NCBI RefSeq assembly: GCF_000938255.1 | Contig: NZ_JYMR01000023.1 | Span: 1-64,000 of the forward strand | DNA: 64,000 nucleotides | Reading direction: 5' to 3' | From: Bradyrhizobium sp. LTSP849 | GTDB lineage: Bacteria > Pseudomonadota > Alphaproteobacteria > Rhizobiales > Xanthobacteraceae | In this document: positions 7,986 through 15,130 of the stretch, piece after piece | How the letters are laid out: every line of letters begins with the position of its first letter | Numbering within the stretch: position 1 is the stretch's first letter | The notes under the pieces: model-generated | Seen by the model: the letters and a program-made list of their open reading frames with translations, nothing else | Database searches by the model: none | Told to the model about the DNA's origin: nothing | Position numbers and translations under genes: made by a program

Positions 7986-8813
7986 ATGAAAATCCAGCAT
8001 CTCAACACCGGCACGATGTGCCCGATGGGCCGCCGCCTGGTGAACGGCACCGGCAGCCTGTTCCAGCGCGCCCGCATGGTCTGCCACTGCCTGCTGATCG
8101 AAACGGGTGACGGGCTCGCTTTGGTCGATACCGGCATCGGGCTCGGCGACATCGCCACGCCTGACCGGCTCGGGCGGCGGTGGCTGCGGCAGACCGCACC
8201 CAGGCTCGATCGGTCCGAGACAGCGGTGCAGCAGGTGCGCGCGCTCGGCTATTCGCCAAGCGACGTGCGTCACGTGCTGCTGACGCATCTCGACCGCGAC
8301 CACGCCGGCGGCGTGCCGGACTTTCCTCATGCCAAGATCCACGTCCACCGCGCCGAATACGACATGGCGGTGCTGCGAAAACCCGCGCCGCCCGCGGGGC
8401 GCTATGTCACCGAGCAGTGGAGCCACGGACCAAGCTGGAAATTCTATGAGGACGCCGGCGAAGACTGGTTCGGCTTCAAGGGCGTGCGCGCATTGGGTGA
8501 CCGGGAAGGGGACATCCTGATGATCCCGCTCGCCGGCCACACGCTCGGCCATTGCGGCATCGCGGTCCGCTCAGGCGACACATGGCTGCTGCATGCCGGC
8601 GACAGCTATTTCTTTCACGGTCAGCTCGATGCATCGCCGCGCATGCCGCTGGTGCTCAGCTATTTCCAGCGCAAGGTCGACATGGATCGGAAGGCGCGGA
8701 TCGCCAACCAGGCCCGGCTGCGCGCGCTGAAGCTCGACCACGGCGACCGCGTGAGGATCTTCAATAGCCATGATCCGGTTGATTATGAAAGCTGCCGGTG
8801 TGGAAGGCATTAG
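7986..8813 (+). CDS. Metallo-beta-lactamase-fold hydrolase
   Basis: A 275-residue cytoplasmic protein. The metal-binding motif is H101-L-D103-R-D105-H106, followed by AGG, with later ligands at H185 in AGHTLGH and D206 in HAGDS. Family members hydrolyse esters, lactones or thioesters with a dinuclear metal site; the overall sequence resembles the lactonase-like branch that includes N-acyl-homoserine lactonases. The usual second histidine of HxHxDH is Asp here, a variant seen in part of the superfamily. Divergent from a LysR regulator that probably induces it. The substrate cannot be read from the sequence. Confidence 0.85.
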   Translation: MKIQHLNTGTMCPMGRRLVNGTGSLFQRARMVCHCLLIETGDGLALVDTGIGLGDIATPDRLGRRWLRQTAPRLDRSETAVQQVRALGYSPSDVRHVLLTHLDRDHAGGVPDFPHAKIHVHRAEYDMAVLRKPAPPAGRYVTEQWSHGPSWKFYEDAGEDWFGFKGVRALGDREGDILMIPLAGHTLGHCGIAVRSGDTWLLHAGDSYFFHGQLDASPRMPLVLSYFQRKVDMDRKARIANQARLRALKLDHGDRVRIFNSHDPVDYESCRCGRH

Positions 8814-8878
8814 TCGCGTCTGAGCACCGTCCGGATCGTGCGAGCGCGCCTTTGTGTTTGCGCGCTCACGATGGTCGT

Positions 8879-9958
8879 CTATGTGCCGGATGCAGCCCTT
8901 TGAGTCCGCAGGAGGCGTTGCTTCACTATCCGCGCGATCGCCGCCGGAGCCTCCTCTGGAAGCGCAAAGCAGGAGCTCGCATTGATCTCGCACAGAACGT
9001 AGGTGTCTGCACCGGCTGCGTCGCGCGGCCCGTACAGGAAGTCCGCGTCCCAGATGACCGGTAGCGAGGATTCATCGATGTCGAGCGTGTCCATCATCCG
9101 CGGCGTCCATTCGTCCTCCATCGATCGTCGCAGCGCCTGAAATTGCGGCGCATCGGGCCCGTGCATGATGCGCGGGCCCGGCTGCGCCTCGGGCGCGTCC
9201 GGGCCTTCCGGCGGCGGAGGAATCAAGGCCTTGATCAATTGGTGCCCAAAGCCCGCAACCTCTGAGCCGCTCATGTAGCAGCGGATCATTCCGTCGGGCA
9301 GGCGAGGCTGAAACGCCTGGTCGATGATGCAGCCGCCCCAGCCGAAATACGGTTCACATCGCGCGATCAAGGCTTCGAGCGGCATGTCCTCGGGCATGCT
9401 GCCGCGTTGCGCATGGAGCACACGAACCTTGGTGGCCTCATTCGGCAGTGCCTCCACCTTCCAAACGCCCTGGCCTCCGTTGCCGCGATTTTGCTTCAGC
9501 ACGCGGGGACCGTTCGTTTGAAGACGCGGTGGAAATTCGGCGCGGAAGCTTGCGGCGGTGTCATAGCGATGTGTGTCGGCGCCCCAGCCGAGATGACGTG
9601 TTCGGTAGAGCACCTCCTTGACGCCCATCTTCAGAATGACATCGGGGTGCGCGCTCACCCACGGCCCCTGCGCCGCAACGTCGCGAAGCAGGACATCGAG
9701 CTCGGCGCGCGTCTTGCCCTGATGGATCGGATCGACCCAGACGAGCACGCCGTCGACTGCGCGCAATTGATCGCGGACGGCGTCGGCGAAGGTCTCGTCG
9801 TAGATGACCGGCCGGGCTTCGATGCCGGCAGCAGCGAGTGCTTCGAAGACGCGGACGAAGCGGCTGTTTTGCGCCGTCACATCCCGGCGCGCGGCAGCGT
9901 CTCCGCGTGAGAGAACGGCGACAGCATTTTGGAGAGAGGAGTGTCGTTCGGTGTCCAT
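8879..9958 (-). CDS. Cj0069-like protein with ATP-grasp-like features
   Basis: A 359-residue protein; the ATG at 9958 is preferred to an upstream in-frame start because the longer N-terminus is not protein-like. It resembles the Cj0069 family. The segment RVLKQNRGNGGQGVW looks like the nucleotide-binding loop of ATP-grasp enzymes, and ends with DTYVLCEINASSCFALPE, where the Glu-Ile-Asn triplet is the metal-binding ExN of that fold. This suggests an ATP-dependent carboxylate-amine ligase, but the reaction is unknown. It is divergent from the MocR gene. Confidence 0.65.
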   Translation of the reverse strand: MDTERHSSLQNAVAVLSRGDAAARRDVTAQNSRFVRVFEALAAAGIEARPVIYDETFADAVRDQLRAVDGVLVWVDPIHQGKTRAELDVLLRDVAAQGPWVSAHPDVILKMGVKEVLYRTRHLGWGADTHRYDTAASFRAEFPPRLQTNGPRVLKQNRGNGGQGVWKVEALPNEATKVRVLHAQRGSMPEDMPLEALIARCEPYFGWGGCIIDQAFQPRLPDGMIRCYMSGSEVAGFGHQLIKALIPPPPEGPDAPEAQPGPRIMHGPDAPQFQALRRSMEDEWTPRMMDTLDIDESSLPVIWDADFLYGPRDAAGADTYVLCEINASSCFALPEEAPAAIARIVKQRLLRTQRAASGT

Positions 9959-10212
9959 GCGCAAGCTCCACGAATGGCGTGCTGCGCAGAGCTTGGACCG
10001 AGGTCTCACGGGGAGTCTGCTTTGTCCCCATGGGATGAGTTTACGTGAGGTGGCGCCCACATTTCAAGACGGTGATTGGCGAGGTTTCGTTCTGGCGGCG
10101 GAGGGGCGACTGGGCGCGGGTGTCCTTTGCCCATCTCGACACGCACCACTTGGCTTTCGATCCGCGTCGCAGCACACTGGCACAGGAGATCAATGGTTTT
10201 TGCGGATATCGA

Positions 10213-11715
10213 ATGGTCCAGACAAGACGTCGCTCGGCGCGAATGGGCGCTCGGCAAATCTACGATACGCTCAAGGACCAGATCATGGCGCGGGTGTACG
10301 GCGTTGACGGCCTGCTGCCGTCCTCCCGCGCCCTTGCCGGCGAGCTGGGCGTCTCGCGCACGACCGTGACGGTCGCCTATGAGCAGCTCGCGGCGGAAGG
10401 ATTCATTGACATTCGCCACGGCGCGCGGCCACGCGTTGCCCGTGCCGTCGTCGAGAGAGGACAAGTTCGCACCATATCCAGGCCGTCGTCGCGCAATCTG
10501 CGGCTTTCGAAATTTGGCGAGCGGCTGCAGCAAGACCTGCCGCGCTGGACCGAACCGCCGCGCGGCCTCCTTGCAAACTTCAGATACGGCGATCTGTCGC
10601 CGGCGGACTTCCCAATCCTCGCGTGGAAGCGAGCCATGGTTGCGGCGCTGAACCGCAGGTCCGAGAGATTGGCCTACGGGGACCCCTGCGGATCACTGCG
10701 GCTCCGGACGGCGCTCCAGGGCTATCTCTGGCGTTCGCGGAGCGTGCGTTGCGACGTCGAGCAGATCATCATCGTGAACGGATCGCAGCAAGGGCTCGAC
10801 CTGTGTGCGCGGCTGCTGCTCGACGCCGGCGACCGCTTCGTCATGGAGGATCCGGGCTACCTGATGGCGCGGCACGCCTTCTCGGCCACCGGTGCTGTCG
10901 CCGTTCCGATTTCGGTCGACCGGGACGGTCTGGAAACCGAGCGCCTTGCGACGGTCGAGGCCCGGCTCGCTTACGTGACGCCGTCGCATCAATATCCGCT
11001 GGGCGGAGTCTTGCCGATCGGACGCCGGCATCAGTTGCTCGCTTGGGCGGCACGGGCAGATGCCTATGTGATCGAGGACGATTACGACAGCGAGTATCGA
11101 TACGATACCAAACCAGTGCCGCCGCTTCATGCGCTGGAAGGCAGTGGCAACGTCGTCTATCTCGGTACTGTTTCCAAGACGCTGTCGCCGACGTTGAGGA
11201 TCGGCTATTTGGTGGTGCCTGCGGGATTGCGACCCTTGTTCGCCGCGGCCAAGCAGACCATGGATCGGCACACGCCTCAGATCGAGCAGGAGGCGCTTGC
11301 CACGATGCTGGAGAGCGGCGCCTACGAGCGCCATGTCAGGCGCGTCCGCCGGCGCAACGCCGAACGCCGGCAGGCTCTGCTCGATGCGTTGCATCGCTGG
11401 TTCGGCGATCGGGTCCAGATCGACGGCGCGGATGCCGGCTTACACATCGTCGCCTGGTTTCGCGATCTGACCCGCGACCACGAAGCAGCATTGGTCGAGG
11501 CCGCTCGGTCAAAAGGCGTGGGCGTCTACCCTGTCTCGGCGCTGTTCGACCCGCGCGGGCAGGGGCGGCGCCGCCGTCTGGAGGCCGTCGGTCTCGTCAT
11601 GGGGTTTGCGGCGCTCGACGTGCGGCAGATCGAGCGGGGCTGCAAGCTTCTCGCCCAGGCTGTCGACGACATCGTACCGCGAAGGCTTCGAAAACTGGAC
11701 CAGAATAAAGTCTGA
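10213..11715 (+). CDS. MocR-type regulator (GntR HTH fused to PLP aminotransferase domain)
   Basis: About 500 residues. The GntR-type winged helix begins at ARQIYDTLKDQI and contains LPSSRALAGELGVSRTTV; the rest is a fold-type I aminotransferase domain with the PLP lysine K322 in VSKTLSP and the phosphate/cofactor motif EDDYDSEYRY. Such proteins are PLP-sensing transcription factors. The start is uncertain: ATGs at 10213 and 10243 are in frame but lack ribosome sites, whereas the ATG at 10193, preceded by AGGAG, is in another frame. PaiB and a transporter gene follow on the same strand and are likely targets. Confidence 0.85.
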   Translation: MVQTRRRSARMGARQIYDTLKDQIMARVYGVDGLLPSSRALAGELGVSRTTVTVAYEQLAAEGFIDIRHGARPRVARAVVERGQVRTISRPSSRNLRLSKFGERLQQDLPRWTEPPRGLLANFRYGDLSPADFPILAWKRAMVAALNRRSERLAYGDPCGSLRLRTALQGYLWRSRSVRCDVEQIIIVNGSQQGLDLCARLLLDAGDRFVMEDPGYLMARHAFSATGAVAVPISVDRDGLETERLATVEARLAYVTPSHQYPLGGVLPIGRRHQLLAWAARADAYVIEDDYDSEYRYDTKPVPPLHALEGSGNVVYLGTVSKTLSPTLRIGYLVVPAGLRPLFAAAKQTMDRHTPQIEQEALATMLESGAYERHVRRVRRRNAERRQALLDALHRWFGDRVQIDGADAGLHIVAWFRDLTRDHEAALVEAARSKGVGVYPVSALFDPRGQGRRRRLEAVGLVMGFAALDVRQIERGCKLLAQAVDDIVPRRLRKLDQNKV

Positions 11716-11777
11716 AAACTGGCAGTTCTTCGTATGCCAGATTCAGGCTATCTCCGGGGCAAGAACGGAGACAAGCG

Positions 11778-12407
11778 ATGTACATCCCCCCTGCCTTCAA
11801 GGACGACGATGTCGAGAGCATCCGGACGACCATCCGCAACGCGCGGCTGGCCAATCTGGTGACGGCCACTGCCGATGGCCCGGTGGCGACGCCGATGCCG
11901 CTCTTCCTCGACGACACCGAGGGCGAGCACGGGACGCTCTACGGGCATCTGGCAAGGGCCAACCCGCAGTGGCGGCTGCCCCCGATCGGAGACGCCCTTG
12001 CGATCTTCTCGGGTCCGGAATCCTATGTGACACCGTCCTGGTACGCGACCAAGCAGGAGACCGGAAAGGTGGTGCCGACCTGGAACTACATTGCCGTGCA
12101 CGCCTACGGTCCGGTCGAGTTCTTTCAGGAGACCGAGCGTCTGCTCGATGTGGTGACGCGCCTGACCAACAAGCATGAAGGATCGCGCGCGAAATCCTGG
12201 GCCGTCACGGACGCTCCCGCCGATTTCATCGCCGCGCAGCTGCGGGGCATCGTCGGCGTGCGCATCCCGGTCGTGCGGTTCCAGGGCAAGCGCAAGATGA
12301 GCCAGAACCGCCCCGAAGCCGATCGCGTCGGCGTCGCGGCAGGGCTTGCGGCGAGTGACAGCCCGCAGGACCGGCAAGTCGCGCCTTTGATTCCGGTCCC
12401 GGTGTGA
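11778..12407 (+). CDS. PaiB-like FMN-binding regulator
   Basis: A 209-residue protein matching the FMN-binding negative transcriptional regulator family (PaiB). It begins MYIPPAFKDDD and carries the family's ANPQWR, SYVTPSWYATK and VPTWNYIAVHAYG stretches, the last two forming the flavin-binding split-barrel. In Bacillus PaiB affects sporulation and degradative enzyme genes, but most proteobacterial members are uncharacterised and may be enzymes or flavin-linked stress proteins. It sits 62 bases after the MocR regulator and 33 bases before the transporter pseudogene on the same strand. Confidence 0.88.
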   Translation: MYIPPAFKDDDVESIRTTIRNARLANLVTATADGPVATPMPLFLDDTEGEHGTLYGHLARANPQWRLPPIGDALAIFSGPESYVTPSWYATKQETGKVVPTWNYIAVHAYGPVEFFQETERLLDVVTRLTNKHEGSRAKSWAVTDAPADFIAAQLRGIVGVRIPVVRFQGKRKMSQNRPEADRVGVAAGLAASDSPQDRQVAPLIPVPV

Positions 12408-12440
12408 CGTATCTCTGCGCCGGAGAACGCGGGGGATGAG

Positions 12441-12889
12441 ATGTTGAAGCTGGTGTTTCCGATGATGCTGGCCGCCGCGGCCGGGATCAGTCTGGTCGTG
12501 CAACTGGCCCTCAACGCGAACCTCCGGACGGCACTGGGCTCGGCGGCCTGGTCGGGCTTCATGAGCTACTTCATCGGCGTCATCTGCATGGCCGCGCTCG
12601 CGCTCCCCTTGCAGGATCCCGTCCCATCGGCATCGATCGCTGCCCGCATCCCCTGGTTCGCCTGGAGCGGCGGCCTGTTCGGCGCGCCATCTTCATTGGG
12701 CTCGGAATCTTCCTGGTCCCTCAGCTCGGCGCCGCGACCTTCTTCGCGCTTCTCATCGCGGGGCAGATGCTCGGCTCGATCGCATTCGACCATTTTGGCT
12801 TGCTGGGTGTTCCCGTTCACCCGATCAGTGCGGTGAGGGTCGCCGGCGCAGCATTGCTGGTGGGCGGAGTCATCCTGATCCGGATGTAG
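12441..12889 (+). pseudogene. Frameshifted YdcZ/DUF606-type membrane transporter
   Basis: The first frame (ATG 12441) gives a DUF606 start with MLKLVFPMMLAAAAGISLV and two to three membrane helices up to SGGLFGA near 12685. Immediately after, the family sequence continues in another frame: IFIGLGIFLVPQLGAATFF, then GQMLGSIAFDHFGLLG and a final helix ending at TAG 12887-12889. One missing base near GGCGCGCC (12681-12688) explains this. Intact members are about 145-150 residues with five helices. This is either a real mutation or a sequencing error. The neighbours are MocR and PaiB genes. Confidence 0.8.
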
Positions 12890-12893
12890 AAGA

Positions 12894-13034
12894 TCAGAAT
12901 GTCTCAGATCCATCGCGTCCGCCATCCTTGTCCTCCCCGAGGATCGTGTCCGACGGCAGCGCAGCCGCTTTCTGGAGTGGAGCGATAAACCGATCCCAGC
13001 TCTTATCGGTCGGCGGAGGTGTCTTTTCGTCAGT
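12894..13034 (-). pseudogene. Possible remnant of a gene on the minus strand
   Basis: An open frame of 46 codons with protein-like composition (including KSWDRFIAPLQKA and LPSDTILGEDKDGG) ends at TGA 12894-12896, but a TAA lies directly in front (13035-13037) and no ATG is present. It looks like the 3' end of a gene that lost its beginning. I do not recognise the family. Confidence 0.25.
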
Positions 13035-13057
13035 TTAATTTCCGCGTTGGCGTTGAA

Positions 13058-13067
13058 TAGCTAGAAT
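13058..13067. promoter_or_regulatory. Degenerate copy of the ArsR palindrome
   Basis: TAGCTAGAAT matches the ATTCTAGAAT operator candidate at 7 of 10 positions, keeping CTAGAAT, and lies about 30 bases before the start of the 66-residue Cys-rich gene. It may bring that gene under the same repressor; evidence is weak. Confidence 0.25.
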
Positions 13068-13098
13068 GGGTCTTATCTCGCGATCGAGGAAGCCGGCC

Positions 13099-13299
13099 AT
13101 GCAAACGCAATCGGTCATTACGTGTCCGGTCTGTCATCACGCATCAGCCGAAACCATGCCGACTGACGCCTGCCAATTCTTCTATGATTGCAAGGGGTGC
13201 GGGACTCGGCTCAAGCCCAAGTGCGGCGATTGCTGCGTCTACTGTTCATATGGGTCAGTTGCTTGTCCGCCGATCCAGCAGAACGGAAGGTGCTGTTGA
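13099..13299 (+). CDS. GDCCVxC-type cysteine-rich small protein
   Basis: A 66-residue protein (ATG 13099, preceded by GAGGA) with 12 cysteines at positions 9, 12, 25, 31, 34, 42, 45, 46, 49, 56, 65 and 66. It contains CPVC, CKGC and the signature GDCCVYCSYGSVACPPIQ. This is the GDCCVxC family, which in some bacteria includes selenocysteine forms; here all positions are Cys. The paired CxxC motifs suggest zinc or metalloid binding. It lies 91 bases before arsR and shares the neighbourhood of an arsenic-type cluster. Its biochemical role is unknown. Confidence 0.8.
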   Translation: MQTQSVITCPVCHHASAETMPTDACQFFYDCKGCGTRLKPKCGDCCVYCSYGSVACPPIQQNGRCC

Positions 13300-13340
13300 G
13301 GCCAGCATGAGACGGCGTCGACTCAATCTGTATTTCCAAT

Positions 13341-13350
13341 ATTCTAGAAT
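13341..13350. promoter_or_regulatory. ArsR operator candidate 1 (perfect palindrome)
   Basis: ATTCTAGAAT is a perfect 10-bp palindrome located 6 bases before a TTGACA -35 box and 41 bases before the arsR start. The same palindrome occurs at 13735-13744 in front of the next gene. Repressors of the ArsR family bind such short dyads at their own promoters. Confidence 0.65.
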
Positions 13351-13355
13351 TACGG

Positions 13356-13384
13356 TTGACAGCGAGGACGGCCCGGTGCAATAT
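13356..13384 (+). promoter_or_regulatory. Putative arsR promoter
   Basis: TTGACA (13356-13361) is followed after 17 bases by CAATAT (13379-13384), a weak -10. Transcription would begin at about the ATG at 13391, implying a leaderless message unless an upstream GTG at 13376, preceded by GAGG, is the true start. Confidence 0.45.
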
Positions 13385-13390
13385 GTGGTC

Positions 13391-13708
13391 ATGAAGATCG
13401 ACGACGCAGCAACACGTTTGGAAGCCTTGGGTAACCGGACACGGCTCCAGATCTATCGGGCCCTGGTCCGGGCTGGGCGATCGGGCATGCCCGTCGGTCG
13501 TTTGCAGGAAAAGCTGAAGATCCCGGCATCGACGCTGTCCCACCACATCAAATCTCTGGTGGCTGTCGGGCTCGTCAGTCAGGTCCGGGAATCCACGACG
13601 CTTGTCTGCCATGCGAACTACGACTCGATGCAGGGTCTGGTGGACTTCCTGGTGTCGGAATGCTGCGCAGACGAAACCGAATGCAAGGATACTAAATCGG
13701 CGGCCTGA
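13391..13708 (+). CDS. arsR: ArsR-family metalloid-responsive repressor
   Basis: A 105-residue winged-helix repressor: LEALGNRTRLQIYRALVRAG (10-29), recognition helix around IPASTLSHHIKSL (44-56). The C-terminus has C91-C92 followed by C98, the same spacing as the As(III)-binding cysteines of Acidithiobacillus ferrooxidans ArsR (C95, C96, C102); C73 is also present. The N-terminal ELCVCD site of classic ArsR proteins is absent, as in that type. It leads a cluster with a flavoprotein and two MFS transporters, and identical palindromes precede both arsR and the flavoprotein gene. Arsenite is the likeliest inducer. Confidence 0.88.
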   Translation: MKIDDAATRLEALGNRTRLQIYRALVRAGRSGMPVGRLQEKLKIPASTLSHHIKSLVAVGLVSQVRESTTLVCHANYDSMQGLVDFLVSECCADETECKDTKSAA

Positions 13709-13734
13709 TCTTTTTTTGGCCAAATAATTCGATG

Positions 13735-13744
13735 ATTCTAGAAT
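13735..13744. promoter_or_regulatory. ArsR operator candidate 2 (perfect palindrome)
   Basis: A second ATTCTAGAAT, identical to 13341-13350, lies 15 bases before the flavoprotein start in the 51-base gap after arsR. A run of seven T at 13711-13717 just before it may partly end the arsR message. The two sites would place the whole cluster under one repressor. Confidence 0.65.
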
Positions 13745-13759
13745 GATGGGATAAATGAA

Positions 13760-15130
13760 ATGAGCGATAAGAAGACGGTTGCCGTCATCGGGGCGGGGCC
13801 CGTTGGCCTGGCAGCCGCAGCGCATGTGCTCGAACGCGGAATGCTGCCCGTTGTGCTGGAGGCCGGGCCCGAAGCAGGGCACGCGGTTCGTCAATGGCAG
13901 CACGTCCAGCTCTTCTCGCCTTGGGAATACAACGTCGACAAGGCCGCCGCACGCCTGCTCGCGCCCACGGGATGGAATTCGCCAGACCCTCAGACCTATC
14001 CGACCGGCGGCGAATTGCTCGATGGATACCTCATGCCGCTTGCGACAAGAACGCCGCTGCGCGAGGCGATCCGGACGTCAAGTCGCGTCTCGGCCATCAG
14101 CCGCGTCGGCTTCGACAAGGCGAAGACCAGGGGCAGGGCGCTGGCGCCTTTCGAAGTTCGCTACCAGAACGGCAAAGGACCCGAGGTCCTGCGTGCCGAC
14201 GCAATTATCGATACGTCAGGCACATGGTTCTCCGCCAATCCGGCCGGCGGCAACGGCTTGCCCGCGATTGGCGAGCGTGAGTGCGTTGAACGTGTGGCCT
14301 ACGGCATGCCGGATGTGCGAGGTGCCCGTCGTGCCAGATATGCCGGCAAGACCGTTGCTGTCTTGGGCGCCGGCCATTCCGCGGTCGGCACGCTGATCGA
14401 ACTCGTACGTCTCGCCGACGAGGTGCCCGGTACGCAACCCGTCTGGCTCTTGCGTGGTGCCGATCCTGCGAAGGCTTTCGGCGGTGGCCGCAACGATAAA
14501 CTCGCCGCACGCGGTGAACTTGGCGCCGTCTTTGCTACGCTTGTTACGTCGGGTAAGATCAAGGTAGAGACCGAATTCGGCGTCACGGATATTTCGGAAG
14601 CCGAAGGTCGCCTGAAGGTCGCGACCGGCTCGTGCTGCGGTGCTCGAAGCGTGGTCGTGGACGAACTGATCGTGTCGACGGGTTTCCGTCCCGACTTTTC
14701 GTTTCTCTCCGAACTGCGACTGCGACTCGATCCGGCCATCGAGGCGCCGGTCGCCCTCGCGCCGCTCATCGATCCCAACGAACATAGCTGCGGGACGGTG
14801 CGCCCGCACGGCGCGCGTGAGCTCTCGCATGATGAGCCGGGCTTCTACCTCGCCGGCATGAAGTCGTACGGTCGTGCTCCGACCTTCCTCATGATGACGG
14901 GCTATGAGCAGGTCCGATCGATTGCCGCCGGTATCGCGGGCGACAGGGAGGCGGCTGCGAGAGTCGAACTTGTGCTGCCGGAGACGGGCGTGTGTACGCG
15001 CGGCGGGGTCGAGTCTGCCGATACCGCGTCAGGATGTTGCGGCGGCCCGGCAAAGGAGGAACCATCGGCATGCTGTGCCGCCGACGAAACAGCCAGGAAG
15101 GCCGGCGCTTCGGGCTGTGGCTGCTCATGA
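13760..15130 (+). CDS. ArsO-like FAD/NAD(P)-binding flavoprotein with Cys-rich tail
   Basis: A 456-residue flavoprotein. GAGPVGLAAAAH (residues 11-22) is the FAD dinucleotide loop; GAGHSAVGTLIEL near 205 is the NAD(P)H loop; STGFRPDF is the ATG-type motif near the FAD. It resembles flavin monooxygenase-like proteins of ars operons (ArsO type). Additional features are a CC pair in TGSCCGAR and a C-terminal tail of about 60 residues with CC, CC and CGC clusters, ending GCGCS. The tail could bind or relay a thiophilic metalloid. The stop overlaps the next start as ATGA, indicating coupled translation. Confidence 0.8.
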   Translation: MSDKKTVAVIGAGPVGLAAAAHVLERGMLPVVLEAGPEAGHAVRQWQHVQLFSPWEYNVDKAAARLLAPTGWNSPDPQTYPTGGELLDGYLMPLATRTPLREAIRTSSRVSAISRVGFDKAKTRGRALAPFEVRYQNGKGPEVLRADAIIDTSGTWFSANPAGGNGLPAIGERECVERVAYGMPDVRGARRARYAGKTVAVLGAGHSAVGTLIELVRLADEVPGTQPVWLLRGADPAKAFGGGRNDKLAARGELGAVFATLVTSGKIKVETEFGVTDISEAEGRLKVATGSCCGARSVVVDELIVSTGFRPDFSFLSELRLRLDPAIEAPVALAPLIDPNEHSCGTVRPHGARELSHDEPGFYLAGMKSYGRAPTFLMMTGYEQVRSIAAGIAGDREAAARVELVLPETGVCTRGGVESADTASGCCGGPAKEEPSACCAADETARKAGASGCGCS

